Shown here in pieces: positions 26,595 through 36,947 of a DNA stretch of 64,000 nucleotides. The DNA is taken from contig NZ_UTBZ01000014.1 of the NCBI RefSeq assembly GCF_900580865.1, positions 294,352 through 358,351 on the forward strand, given 5' to 3'. Under the pieces are notes generated by a model. The model searched no databases and had not been told where the DNA came from. It saw nothing but the letters and a program-made list of their open reading frames with translations. The translations under genes and the position numbers were made by a program. How positions within the stretch are numbered: the stretch's first letter is position 1; the number at the start of each line of letters is the position of its first letter. The stretch comes from Pseudomonas viridiflava (lineage in GTDB: Bacteria; Pseudomonadota; Gammaproteobacteria; Pseudomonadales; Pseudomonadaceae).

Positions 26595-27620
26595 TCAGTT
26601 GAAACCGCTGGTGGAAATAAAATCGACGTCGGTTTTCGGTTCGGCTCGCATCAGTAGACCGATCACCTGCTCCAGCGTGCGTCCTTCAAACAGGATCGCA
26701 TGCAGCCCGGCGACCAGCGGCATGTACACGCCGACTTCCTGAGACTTGGCCTTGAGCACCTTGAGGGTGTTGACGCCTTCGGCGACTTCACCAAGGCGCG
26801 ACACCGCTTCTTCGAGACTCAAACCCTGGCCGAGGGCGAAGCCGACCTGATAGTTGCGACTCTTCGGCGACGAGCAGGTCACGATCAGATCGCCAACACC
26901 GGCCAGACCGAGGAAGGTCATCGGGTTGGCGCCCTGATTCACCGCAAAGCGAGTCATCTCGGCCAGCGCGCGAGTGATCAGCATGCTCTTGGTGTTCTCG
27001 CCCATCTCCAGTGCCACCGCCATGCCGGCGATGATCGCGTAAACGTTTTTCAACGCCCCGCCCAATTCGACGCCGAAACGATCGGCGCTGGCATACACGC
27101 GGAAAGTACGGCCATGCAGCGCGGCTTGCACGGCTTTACACAGTTCTTCGTCTTCGCTGGCGACCACGGTGGCGGTCAGTGCGTGCTCGGCAATCTCGCG
27201 CGCCAGGTTCGGCCCGGACAACACGCCGATGCGCGCCTGCGGGGCAATTTCTTCGAGAATCTGGCTCATCAGTTTGAAGGTCTGCGCTTCGATGCCTTTG
27301 GTCAGGCTGACCAGCATCTTGCCGCTCAACCGCTCGGCGTGAGCGGCAAGCACTGTGCGCAACGCGCTGGACGGCAGCGCGACAAAGCACAAATCGCAGG
27401 CGTCGAGGGTTTCCTGCAGGTCGGTGACGGCAGTCACGCCGGGCAGAATCTTGATGCCTTTGAGGTAACGCGGGTTTTCGCGATTGACCCGGATGGCTTC
27501 GGCCTGCTCGGGGTCACGCATCCACTGCCGGACTTGATGGCCGTTCTCGGCCAGTAGATTGGCCACGGCGGTACCAAAACTTCCGCCTCCCAGGACCGCA
27601 ATCGGGCGCTGTTCAGTCAT
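26595..27620 (-). CDS. gpsA: NAD(P)-dependent glycerol-3-phosphate dehydrogenase
   Basis: A 341-residue enzyme that reduces dihydroxyacetone phosphate to sn-glycerol 3-phosphate for phospholipid synthesis. The Rossmann motif [20 protein letters not shown] is at the N-terminus, the catalytic Lys in [13 protein letters not shown] and the substrate segment [16 protein letters not shown] follow. ATG 27620 fits the family start; the longer open frame is non-coding. It lies first in the gpsA-DUF4389-sixA unit and is divergent from the TonB receptor gene. Confidence 0.96.
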   Translation of the reverse strand: MTEQRPIAVLGGGSFGTAVANLLAENGHQVRQWMRDPEQAEAIRVNRENPRYLKGIKILPGVTAVTDLQETLDACDLCFVALPSSALRTVLAAHAERLSGKMLVSLTKGIEAQTFKLMSQILEEIAPQARIGVLSGPNLAREIAEHALTATVVASEDEELCKAVQAALHGRTFRVYASADRFGVELGGALKNVYAIIAGMAVALEMGENTKSMLITRALAEMTRFAVNQGANPMTFLGLAGVGDLIVTCSSPKSRNYQVGFALGQGLSLEEAVSRLGEVAEGVNTLKVLKAKSQEVGVYMPLVAGLHAILFEGRTLEQVIGLLMRAEPKTDVDFISTSGFN

Positions 27621-27816
27621 ATGCAATCCGTTAATCCATACCAGTGGCGATGGCGGCATTATACGGGGCGCCCCGGTCGCGGCCAGCCCCCGCAACAATT
27701 ACCGACACTTGTAGGAAGAAGACCGATAAAACCTAGGAAAATGCATGCAACGTGACTGGAAAAGTCGCTGTCCTCGGTTAACATGCGCGCCAATTCTTCG
27801 CTATCAAGGTTGTGTC

Positions 27817-29940
27817 GTGTCTTTTGGCTCTTCGTCCCCGCGTTCGTCCATCTTACTGGCGCTGCTGTTCAGCCCGGTATTAATGGCGGACGACCTGTTC
27901 ATGGACAACGAAGCGCTGCCACAGGTGCTGACCGCCACGCGCCTGAAACAGACGCCAGCGGAAGTGCCGGGGAGCATGACCGTACTCGACAGCGAACTGA
28001 TCAACGCCAGCGGTGCCCGCGACATCAGCGAACTGCTGCGGCTGGTGCCGGGGATGATGGTCGGCAACATCAGCGGCAATCAGGCGGCAGTCAATTACCA
28101 CGGCACCAACGCCAGCGAAGCGCGGCGCATGCAAGTGCTGATCGACGGCCGTTCGGTGTACCGCGCCGGATTGTCCACGGTGGACTGGAGCGATATTCCG
28201 GTGGCCATGGAAGACATCGAGCGCATCGAAGTCTTTCGCGGCCCCAACACCGTCAGTTACGGCGCCAACGCGTTGATGGCAGTGGTCAATATCATCACCC
28301 GCCACCCGGCGGACAGCCACGGCACGCGGTTGAAGTACACCCGAGGCCAGCGCGGCATCAATGATTTCTATGCCAGCCAGGGCACTGGCTGGAATGGCGG
28401 TGATTTGCGCCTGTCGTTGTCCGGCCAGGAAGACGATGGCTTCGACAGCGATCGCAGCGGCGCCGATTACCGCGACAGCCGCCGCTTGAATCGCTTCAGT
28501 CTCGCGGTCAGCCACACCCTCAGCGACAACCAGAGCCTCGACTGGCAAGTCAACGCCAAGGACGGGACCAACCAGCGGCCGTACACCTACCGCCCGGTGT
28601 TCTCAGGGATTACCGATGCCGGGAACAATTCCGACGTGGTGGCCAAGGATTACGCCGGCTCGGTGCGCTGGAACCTCGACATCAACCCGCAACACAGCCT
28701 TTATATACAAGGCTCGGCGCAACACTGGGATCGTCAGCAAACCTGGCGCGCCTGCGATGCCGAGGTGTCATTCAGCCCCGAACTGACGCAACTGTGGCAG
28801 CTCAACCCGAATTACACCGAACGTCTGGCGCGCAATATCACGCAGTTCACCGGCCCCGGCGCGGCGCCCGGTACGCCGCAGGAAATGGCTTTGGCCAATC
28901 AGGTGCTCGACCAATGGCGCAACGGTGCCAGTCGAACCCTGTGCGGCGACATCGACCAGAGTGCCCGCGAATCGCGCTACGACCTTGAACTGCAGGACAC
29001 CCTCAGCCTGTCCGACAGCCTGCGTCTGGTCAGCGGCATGAACTATCGTTACGACCGCGCCGATTCCGAGACCTACTTCAATGGCACGCTGGACGACACC
29101 ACGTGGCGCGCGTTCGGCCAGCTGGAATGGCGTGCCACTGAACACTGGCTGTTGCAGGGCGGAGCGATGTTCGAAGACACGCAACTGATCGGCAGTTCGC
29201 TGACCCCGCGATTTGCCGTCAATTACCTGATCAACCCGCGCCATGGCCTGCGCGCGGTGTACTCGGAAGCGATCCGCTCGCCGGACATGTTCGAGAACAA
29301 TGTCAACTGGAGCTATCAGGTCAACAACCTGCACCCTTCCGCCTACGGCCAGTCTTCGGCGCGCTACTTCGTCAAGACCCGCGGTCCGGGCGATCTCGAC
29401 CAGGAACACATGCGCTCGCGCGAGCTGGGCTACAACGGCTATTTCGCCGAGCTCGGTCTGGCCCTCGACGTGAAGCTGTTCTACGACGAAATCACCGGGA
29501 TGATCAGCGAGCCGCTGCGTAACAACCAATACATCGCCAGCAACGCCAACAGCTCGCGCTTTCGTGGCACGGAAACCCAGCTCGACTGGCGCGTGAGCCT
29601 GGCCGACCGCTTGCGTTTCACTTACGCCTTCGTCGATGCCGAGGCGAGTAATCCGCTCGATCAGCAGTTCACCTCGCGTAACAGCGGTTCGGCCGGTTGG
29701 CTGCGCGATTGGGGCCACGGCTGGAACAGCGCCCTCTTCTATTACGGCGACAACGCACTCAACGGTTACCGCTTCGAGCGGGTCGACACGCGCATCGCCA
29801 AACGCATCGCGCTGGGCAAAGCGCAGCTGCAACTGGCCGGCGTGCTGCAACAGCGCCTCGACCACGAGCCGACCACCTTCGTCGACAACAATTACGACGA
29901 GCGTCGGGTGATGTACTTCAGTGCCGAGCTGGAGTTCTAG
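27817..29940 (+). CDS. TonB-dependent outer-membrane receptor
   Basis: A 707-residue receptor. A signal peptide (about 1-23, SSILLALLFSPVLMA) is followed by a TonB-box-like PQVLTATR, a plug domain (SELLRLVPGMMVGNISG; IERIEVFRGPNTVSYGANALMAVVNIITR) and a beta-barrel ending in an aromatic residue (SAELEF). GTG 27817 is chosen because AAGG lies six bases upstream and the signal peptide starts there. One base separates its stop from the next gene, and a binding protein and a hybrid kinase follow, so the receptor may work in signalling as well as uptake. The ligand is unknown; the plug is BtuB-like in style. Confidence 0.9.
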   Translation: MSFGSSSPRSSILLALLFSPVLMADDLFMDNEALPQVLTATRLKQTPAEVPGSMTVLDSELINASGARDISELLRLVPGMMVGNISGNQAAVNYHGTNASEARRMQVLIDGRSVYRAGLSTVDWSDIPVAMEDIERIEVFRGPNTVSYGANALMAVVNIITRHPADSHGTRLKYTRGQRGINDFYASQGTGWNGGDLRLSLSGQEDDGFDSDRSGADYRDSRRLNRFSLAVSHTLSDNQSLDWQVNAKDGTNQRPYTYRPVFSGITDAGNNSDVVAKDYAGSVRWNLDINPQHSLYIQGSAQHWDRQQTWRACDAEVSFSPELTQLWQLNPNYTERLARNITQFTGPGAAPGTPQEMALANQVLDQWRNGASRTLCGDIDQSARESRYDLELQDTLSLSDSLRLVSGMNYRYDRADSETYFNGTLDDTTWRAFGQLEWRATEHWLLQGGAMFEDTQLIGSSLTPRFAVNYLINPRHGLRAVYSEAIRSPDMFENNVNWSYQVNNLHPSAYGQSSARYFVKTRGPGDLDQEHMRSRELGYNGYFAELGLALDVKLFYDEITGMISEPLRNNQYIASNANSSRFRGTETQLDWRVSLADRLRFTYAFVDAEASNPLDQQFTSRNSGSAGWLRDWGHGWNSALFYYGDNALNGYRFERVDTRIAKRIALGKAQLQLAGVLQQRLDHEPTTFVDNNYDERRVMYFSAELEF

Positions 29941-29941
29941 G

Positions 29942-30870
29942 ATGCGCTACGGGCCGTCACGGAAGATGCCAACCCTGGGCCACTGGCTGGCGGGGTTCTG
30001 CCTGTTTCTGACCGCATGGCTGCATGGCGTGGCGGTGCAGGCCGCGGATATTCTGTTGACCGGTGCCGAGGAAAGCCCCGGTGTACAGGCGTTCGTGCAG
30101 GCACTCAGCGAACTGCGTCCGACCGACAACGTGCGTTTCCAGCCGCTGGCCAGCCTGCCGGCACCGGGCAAACTGCCCGCCAGTCTGCGCCTGATTCTGC
30201 TTGATCTGCCGAGTCTCGACTGGCGTCTGCAAGAAACCCAGGGCCCGGCAACGATGGTGCTGCGCATCAGTCGCCTGCAGGCCCGTCAGCGTCTCGGCAG
30301 CACGCAGCCGGCACACCTGAGTTTGCTCTGGAGTGATCCGCCGCTGAGCCGCCAGTTGCAGTTGATCCGGCGCATCCTGCCCCAGGCCCGACGCATCGGC
30401 GTGCTGTTCGATGAGCACAGCAAATTCCTGCTAAAGGAGCTGAATCTCGCCGCCGCGCCGCTGAATCTGCAAATCGTCAGTGAGCGCTGGGACAACACCC
30501 ACGACAGCCGTCCTCTGCAAACCGTGCTGAAGAACAGCGACGTGCTGCTGGGGCTCGACGACCCTGATCTGTATAACCCGAAAACCGCAAAGAACCTGTT
30601 GCTCAGCAGCTACTCACGGCAAGTCGCACTGATCGGCCCCAACGTTGCGTTCGTCCGCGCCGGCAGCCTGGCCAGCAGTTACAGCGACCAGAACGACTGG
30701 CTGGCAATCCTCGATCAATTGCTCGACCAACCGCCGGCCAGTTGGCCGCGGACGCTCTATCCCGCACGTTTTAAAGTCTCAAGTAATGCGCAGGTCGCTC
30801 GTTCACTCGGTATCGAACCGTTGAACGACGCATCTGTTGCCAGCGCACTGGCTGAAGGAGAACGCCGCCC

Positions 30871-30874
<4 letters not shown>
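29942..30874 (+). CDS. ABC-type periplasmic substrate-binding-like protein
   Basis: A 310-residue protein with an N-terminal membrane/signal segment (about 14-34, [21 protein letters not shown]) and two Rossmann-like lobes resembling the ABC_sub_bind family ([42 protein letters not shown]). No ABC permease or ATPase is adjacent, so a sensing role is more likely than transport. It starts one base after the receptor stop and its stop overlaps the kinase ATG by four bases. By position it corresponds to PA1612. Ligand unknown. Confidence 0.8.
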
Positions 30875-32775
<1,901 letters not shown>

Positions 32776-33022
32776 TGTGGGCCTTTCGACCATCTGCGAC
32801 TGGCGTGAAAAGCGAAAGTGCGGCAGTCTTAGGCACCCGAACGAGCCTCAAAAGGGGCTTGAATAAAAATTTCAGTGCACAAGTGTACATTCATGTCCTT
32901 GGTGCTGTGACTTTCACCACAACGCAATAGTCTATGAGTAGGCTGCCGGTTCGAGGCATGAACGCTTCGAACGGTCGGGAAGATTTGCCCCACCTGCCGC
33001 ATGGGATTATTGAGGAGCTCGC
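32776..33022. other. Upstream region of fabA
   Basis: Contains the end of the hybrid-kinase transcript, no obvious terminator, and a palindromic operator candidate at 32874-32891. Confidence 0.5.
32874..32891. promoter_or_regulatory. Candidate DesT/FabR-type operator upstream of fabA
   Basis: AGTGCACA-AG-TGTACATT is an imperfect palindrome (six of eight positions match in each arm, two-base centre). This recalls the operators bound by the TetR-family regulators FabR and DesT that sense unsaturated acyl-CoA and control fabA/fabB. It lies 132 bases before the fabA start. The exact consensus is quoted from memory, so confidence is modest. Confidence 0.45.
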
Positions 33023-33538
33023 ATGACCAAACAAAACGCCTTTACTCGGGAAGATCTGCTGCGCTGCAGTCGCGGTGAGCTGTTCGGCCCAGGTAACGCG
33101 CAACTGCCCGCCCCGAACATGCTGATGGTCGATCGCATCACCCTGATCAGCGAAGAAGGTGGCAAGTACGGCAAAGGTGAATTGGTCGCCGAACTGGATA
33201 TCAACCCTGACCTGTGGTTCTTCGCGTGCCACTTCGAAGGTGATCCGGTGATGCCGGGCTGCCTGGGTCTGGATGCCATGTGGCAACTGGTCGGTTTCTT
33301 CCTGGGCTGGCAAGGCCTGCCGGGCCGCGGCCGTGCGCTGGGTTCGGGCGAAGTGAAATTCTTCGGTCAGGTACTGCCGACCGCCAAGAAAGTCACCTAC
33401 AACATTCATATCAAACGCGTCCTCAAGGGCAAGCTGAACCTGGCCATTGCCGATGGTTCGGTGACTGTCGACGGTCGCGAAATCTACACCGCCGAAGGCC
33501 TTCGCGTCGGCGTGTTCACCTCCACTGACAACTTCTAA
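33023..33538 (+). CDS. fabA: 3-hydroxydecanoyl-[ACP] dehydratase/isomerase
   Basis: A 171-residue hotdog enzyme that dehydrates 3-hydroxydecanoyl-ACP and isomerises the trans-2 to the cis-3 product, the branch point to unsaturated fatty acids. The catalytic His is in [23 protein letters not shown] (about residue 71), and Asp in the partner motif. GAGGAG precedes ATG 33023. It is 11 bases from fabB, the usual Pseudomonas fabAB operon. Confidence 0.97.
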   Translation: MTKQNAFTREDLLRCSRGELFGPGNAQLPAPNMLMVDRITLISEEGGKYGKGELVAELDINPDLWFFACHFEGDPVMPGCLGLDAMWQLVGFFLGWQGLPGRGRALGSGEVKFFGQVLPTAKKVTYNIHIKRVLKGKLNLAIADGSVTVDGREIYTAEGLRVGVFTSTDNF

Positions 33539-33549
33539 GGGTTATTCGC

Positions 33550-34770
33550 ATGCGCCGCGTCGTTATCACTGGTCTGGGCATCGTTTCGTGCCTGGGCAAT
33601 GACAAAGAGACCGTCTCCGCTAACCTGCGTGCAAGCCGCCCTGGCATCCGGTTCAACCCGGAATATGCCGAAATGGGTCTGCGTAGCCAGGTTTCCGGCT
33701 CCATCGACCTCAACCTTGAAGAGCTGATCGATCGCAAGATCTATCGCTTCGTCGGCCACGCAGCGGCTTACGCCTACCTGGCCATGAAAGACGCTATCGC
33801 TGACTCCGGCCTGACTGAAGAGCAAGTGTCCAACCCGCGTACCGGCCTGGTGGCTGGCTCCGGTGGTGCTTCCACGCTGAACCAGATGGAAGCGCTGGAC
33901 ATCCTGCGCGAGAAAGGCGTGAAGCGCGTTGGCCCATACCGCGTAACGCGGACCATGAGCAGCACCGTTTCCGCTTGCCTGGCCACGCCATTCAAGATCA
34001 AGGGCCTGAACTACTCCATCGCTTCTGCCTGCGCCACCAGTGCTCACTGCATCGGTACCGCCATGGAACAGATCCAGATGGGCAAGCAGGACATCGTCTT
34101 CGCCGGTGGTGGTGAAGAAGAGCACTGGAGCCAATCGTTCCTGTTCGATGCCATGGGCGCGCTGTCCAGCAAGCGTAACGACACCCCGGAACTGGCTTCC
34201 CGTGCCTACGACGCCGACCGTGACGGTTTCGTCATCGCCGGTGGTGGCGGTATGGTCGTGGTTGAAGAGCTGGAACACGCTCTGGCCCGTGGCGCCAAGA
34301 TCTACGCTGAAATCGTTGGCTACGGCGCAACGTCCGACGGCTACGACATGGTTGCCCCGAGTGGCGAAGGCGCGATCCGCTGCATGCAGATGGCGATGTC
34401 CACCGTTGATACGCCGATCGACTACCTGAACACCCACGGCACTTCAACTCCGGTCGGCGACGTCGCGGAAATGAAAGGTGTGCGTGAAGTGTTCGGCGAC
34501 AAGGCACCTGCGATCAGCTCGACCAAGAGCCTGTCCGGTCACTCCCTGGGCGCCGCTGGCGTTCACGAAGCGATCTACTGCATGCTGATGATGGAAGGCA
34601 ACTTCATTGCCGGTTCCGCCAACATCGACGAGCTGGACCCGGAAGTGGCCGATCTGCCGGTGCTGACCAAGACCCGCGAAAACGCCACCATCAACACCGT
34701 GATGAGCAACAGCTTCGGCTTCGGCGGCACCAACGCCACGCTGGTACTGAAGCGCTGGGAAGGCAAGTAA
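33550..34770 (+). CDS. fabB: Beta-ketoacyl-ACP synthase I
   Basis: A 406-residue condensing enzyme that elongates the cis-3-decenoyl-ACP made by FabA. Catalytic Cys in [14 protein letters not shown] (about residue 163), His in [11 protein letters not shown] (about 298) and His in [12 protein letters not shown] (about 333) form the triad. The C-terminus [16 protein letters not shown] is typical. Terminator at 34795-34828 closes the operon. Confidence 0.97.
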   Translation: MRRVVITGLGIVSCLGNDKETVSANLRASRPGIRFNPEYAEMGLRSQVSGSIDLNLEELIDRKIYRFVGHAAAYAYLAMKDAIADSGLTEEQVSNPRTGLVAGSGGASTLNQMEALDILREKGVKRVGPYRVTRTMSSTVSACLATPFKIKGLNYSIASACATSAHCIGTAMEQIQMGKQDIVFAGGGEEEHWSQSFLFDAMGALSSKRNDTPELASRAYDADRDGFVIAGGGGMVVVEELEHALARGAKIYAEIVGYGATSDGYDMVAPSGEGAIRCMQMAMSTVDTPIDYLNTHGTSTPVGDVAEMKGVREVFGDKAPAISSTKSLSGHSLGAAGVHEAIYCMLMMEGNFIAGSANIDELDPEVADLPVLTKTRENATINTVMSNSFGFGGTNATLVLKRWEGK

Positions 34771-34794
34771 TTCCCCCCGCTTGAGCCACACATG

Positions 34795-34828
34795 AAAACG
34801 CCCCGACTGGTTCGGGGCGTTTTTTTTC
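34795..34828 (+). terminator. Terminator of fabAB
   Basis: AACGCCCCGA-CTGG-TTCGGGGCGTT followed by eight T's, 25 bases after the fabB stop. Confidence 0.92.
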
Positions 34829-34862
34829 GCCTGCAGAAAACTCATGGCCGACACAAATCCCC

Positions 34863-34952
34863 TGTGTAGGAGCTGCCGAAGGCTGCGATCTTTTGACTTT
34901 GATTTTTAAAAGACAAGATCAAAAGATCGCAGCCTTCGGCAGCTCCTACACA
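34863..34952. repeat. Inverted pair of the second REP-like family
   Basis: aggagctgccgaaggctgcg appears on the left arm and as its reverse complement on the right, with gatctttt at the inner ends. The remainder of 34829-35160 shows only the upstream region of the small gene at 35161. Confidence 0.9.
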
Positions 34953-35160
34953 AGGTTCGCTTGGGTCTGAAAATGAAACTTCTGTCATGAAACTTCACGC
35001 CCTGCGACCGAATGTCGCGGATTACGCGGGCTGCAGCACTGTTGCAAAATACGCAATAACACCTTGCACAAATCAGCCGTTTACTTAGCAAGCTAACAAA
35101 TCATATAAAAGAGTCCTGCACACGCCTTGCTGCAGATAACTTGAGATTTGGAGCTAGCAG

Positions 35161-35349
35161 ATGACTGTAAAAGTAACTGAACGCGACGATTCACACATGT
35201 CCCACGAAGGCGTAGCCGCCGGTATCCGCATCTGGGATGTGCATCAACAAGACTTGCTGGTCGGCATGTTCCACAACGAAATCGATGCCCACAACTACAA
35301 GGCCGAACTGGAAGTGCAAGAACAGCAGCGGGATCTGAAATCCGCCTGA
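35161..35349 (+). CDS. Small conserved protein, unknown function
   Basis: A 62-residue protein with no signal peptide or membrane segment: a charged N-terminus, then GIRIWDVHQQDLLVGMFHNEIDAHNYKAELE and a helical end rich in Gln and Arg. GGAG lies eight bases before ATG 35161 and a clean terminator follows, so it is a real gene with its own transcript. I do not recognise a family. Confidence 0.75.
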   Translation: MTVKVTERDDSHMSHEGVAAGIRIWDVHQQDLLVGMFHNEIDAHNYKAELEVQEQQRDLKSA

Positions 35350-35367
35350 TTCACCACAGCATTGAAA

Positions 35368-35402
35368 ACGACAAACCCCGCCATGAGCGGGGTTTGTCGT
35401 TG
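35368..35402. terminator. Bidirectional terminator between the small gene and the yaiL-like gene
   Basis: AACGACAAACCCCG-CCATGAG-CGGGGTTTGTCGTT, a long perfect stem in the convergent gap. T-rich flanks are short. Confidence 0.75.
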
Positions 35403-35418
35403 TTACGGCTTTATCGAT

Positions 35419-35961
35419 TTACCACATCAGATCATCTGGGATCTGATACGCCGCGTACGGATCGTCCTCGGTGCTGACCTCTTCGGTCTGCACGTTGAGC
35501 TGAACGATGCGCTGCGGGTCGCGCTCCTGGATCTTCAGAGCCGCTTCACGCGGGATCACTTCGTAGCCGCCGGCATGATGGACGATCGCCAGCGAGCCGC
35601 TGCTGAGCTTGTTGCGCATCAGCGTGTTGACCGAGATGCGCTTGACCTTCTTGTCGTCGACAAAGTTGTAGTAGTCCTCGGTGGTCAGCTTCGGCAGCCG
35701 CGAGACTTCGATCAACTGCTTGACCTGGGCCGCGCGCGCCTTGGCCTCGGCTTTCTCTTTCTGCTGACGGTTCAGCTCCTGGTCGCGCTTGACCTTCTCG
35801 GCCATGGCTTCCTGGGCGGCACGCTGCTGCGAGTCATCCAGTTCGATCTGGCCTTTGTGGGCCAGACGCTGCTGCTTCTGCTTGTCCTTGCTGACCTGCT
35901 TGGCCTGCTTTTGGTTGACCAGGCCTGCTTTGAGCAACTGGTCGCGAAGGGAAATACTCAT
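35419..35961 (-). CDS. DUF2058 (YaiL-like) nucleoprotein/polynucleotide-associated protein
   Basis: A 180-residue soluble protein matching the DUF2058/YaiL family in length and form. It begins MSISLRDQLLKAGLVNQKQAKQ, continues with a long charged helix rich in Lys, Gln and Arg (about 18-85, coiled-coil-like) and ends with a small conserved beta domain containing YYNFVDDKKVKRISVN and HHAGGYEVIP. The role in the cell is not established. It is the last gene of the cysM-rlmD-relA-mazG run on the minus strand. Confidence 0.85.
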   Translation of the reverse strand: MSISLRDQLLKAGLVNQKQAKQVSKDKQKQQRLAHKGQIELDDSQQRAAQEAMAEKVKRDQELNRQQKEKAEAKARAAQVKQLIEVSRLPKLTTEDYYNFVDDKKVKRISVNTLMRNKLSSGSLAIVHHAGGYEVIPREAALKIQERDPQRIVQLNVQTEEVSTEDDPYAAYQIPDDLMW

Positions 35962-35986
35962 GGGGCTTACTCACTTGGGCAGTTGC

Positions 35987-36823
35987 TCAGCCGCAGCTGG
36001 GCGCATTCTTTTCCTGACGTTTGGCTTCACCCCACAGGGCGTCCAACTCTTCGAGGGTGCAATCTTCTATGGGACGGTGGGTGTCGCGCAATGCCTGTTC
36101 GATAAATCGGAAACGTCTTTCGAACTTGCCGTTGGCGCCACGTAGCGCGGTTTCCGGGTCGACCTTCAGATGCCGGGCCAGATTGACCACGGAAAACAGC
36201 AGGTCACCGATCTCGTCAGCCACGGCGACGGGATCGTTTTCCGACATGGCTTCGAGGACTTCATCGAGCTCTTCGCGCACCTTGTCGAGCACCGGCAAGG
36301 CGTCCGGCCAGTCGAAACCGACCTGACCGGCGCGCTTCTGCAATTTGGCCGAACGCGACAATGCCGGCAGCGTTGCCGGCACATCGTCGAGCAGTGACAG
36401 TTGCTCAGGCGCAGCGGATTTCTCGGCGCGTTCTTCGGCCTTGATCTCTTCCCAGCGTTGCTTGACCTGCTCTTCACTCAGGCGCGGCACATCCAGCGGC
36501 GCGTACAGATCACCGGTGGGGAACACGTGGGGATGACGACGGATCAACTTGCGGGTGATGCTGTCGATCACCCCGGCGAATTCGAAGCGCCCTTCTTCCT
36601 TGGCCAACTGGCTGTAATACACCACCTGGAACAGCAGATCGCCCAGCTCGCCCTGCAAATGATCGAAATCGCCACGCTCGATGGCGTCGGCCACTTCGTA
36701 GGCTTCTTCGAGGGTGTGCGGAACGATGGTCGCGTAGGTTTGCTTGATGTCCCACGGGCAACCGTACTGCGGATCGCGCAGCCGGCTCATTAGGTGGAGC
36801 AGGTCTTCAAGGCTGTACATCAT
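35987..36823 (-). CDS. mazG: Nucleoside triphosphate pyrophosphohydrolase
   Basis: A 278-residue protein with two MazG domains. The first has CPWDIKQTYATIVPHTLEEAYEVADAIE and GELGDLLFQVVYYSQLA with the metal-binding Glu/Asp residues (EExxE and ExxD patterns); the second has VREELDEVLEAM and DEIGDLLFSVVNLARHL. MazG converts NTPs and, in E. coli, lowers ppGpp build-up by degrading nucleotides; relA is directly upstream on the same strand. Start ATG 36823, with an ATG immediately following. Confidence 0.95.
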   Translation of the reverse strand: MMYSLEDLLHLMSRLRDPQYGCPWDIKQTYATIVPHTLEEAYEVADAIERGDFDHLQGELGDLLFQVVYYSQLAKEEGRFEFAGVIDSITRKLIRRHPHVFPTGDLYAPLDVPRLSEEQVKQRWEEIKAEERAEKSAAPEQLSLLDDVPATLPALSRSAKLQKRAGQVGFDWPDALPVLDKVREELDEVLEAMSENDPVAVADEIGDLLFSVVNLARHLKVDPETALRGANGKFERRFRFIEQALRDTHRPIEDCTLEELDALWGEAKRQEKNAPSCG

Positions 36824-36847
36824 TCTTCTGTCTCACCACAAAACCAC

Positions 36848-36936
36848 TGTGGGAGCGAGCCTGCTCGCGAAAGCGGTGTGTCTGCAACAATGTTGTCGAC
36901 TGACACGCCCTCTTCGCGAGCGGGCTCGCTCCCACA
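36848..36936. repeat. REPIN between relA and mazG
   Basis: Inverted pair of the main REP inside the relA-mazG intergenic gap, where it could affect the stability or polarity of the transcript. Confidence 0.92.
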
Positions 36937-36947
36937 GAGAAGCCACA

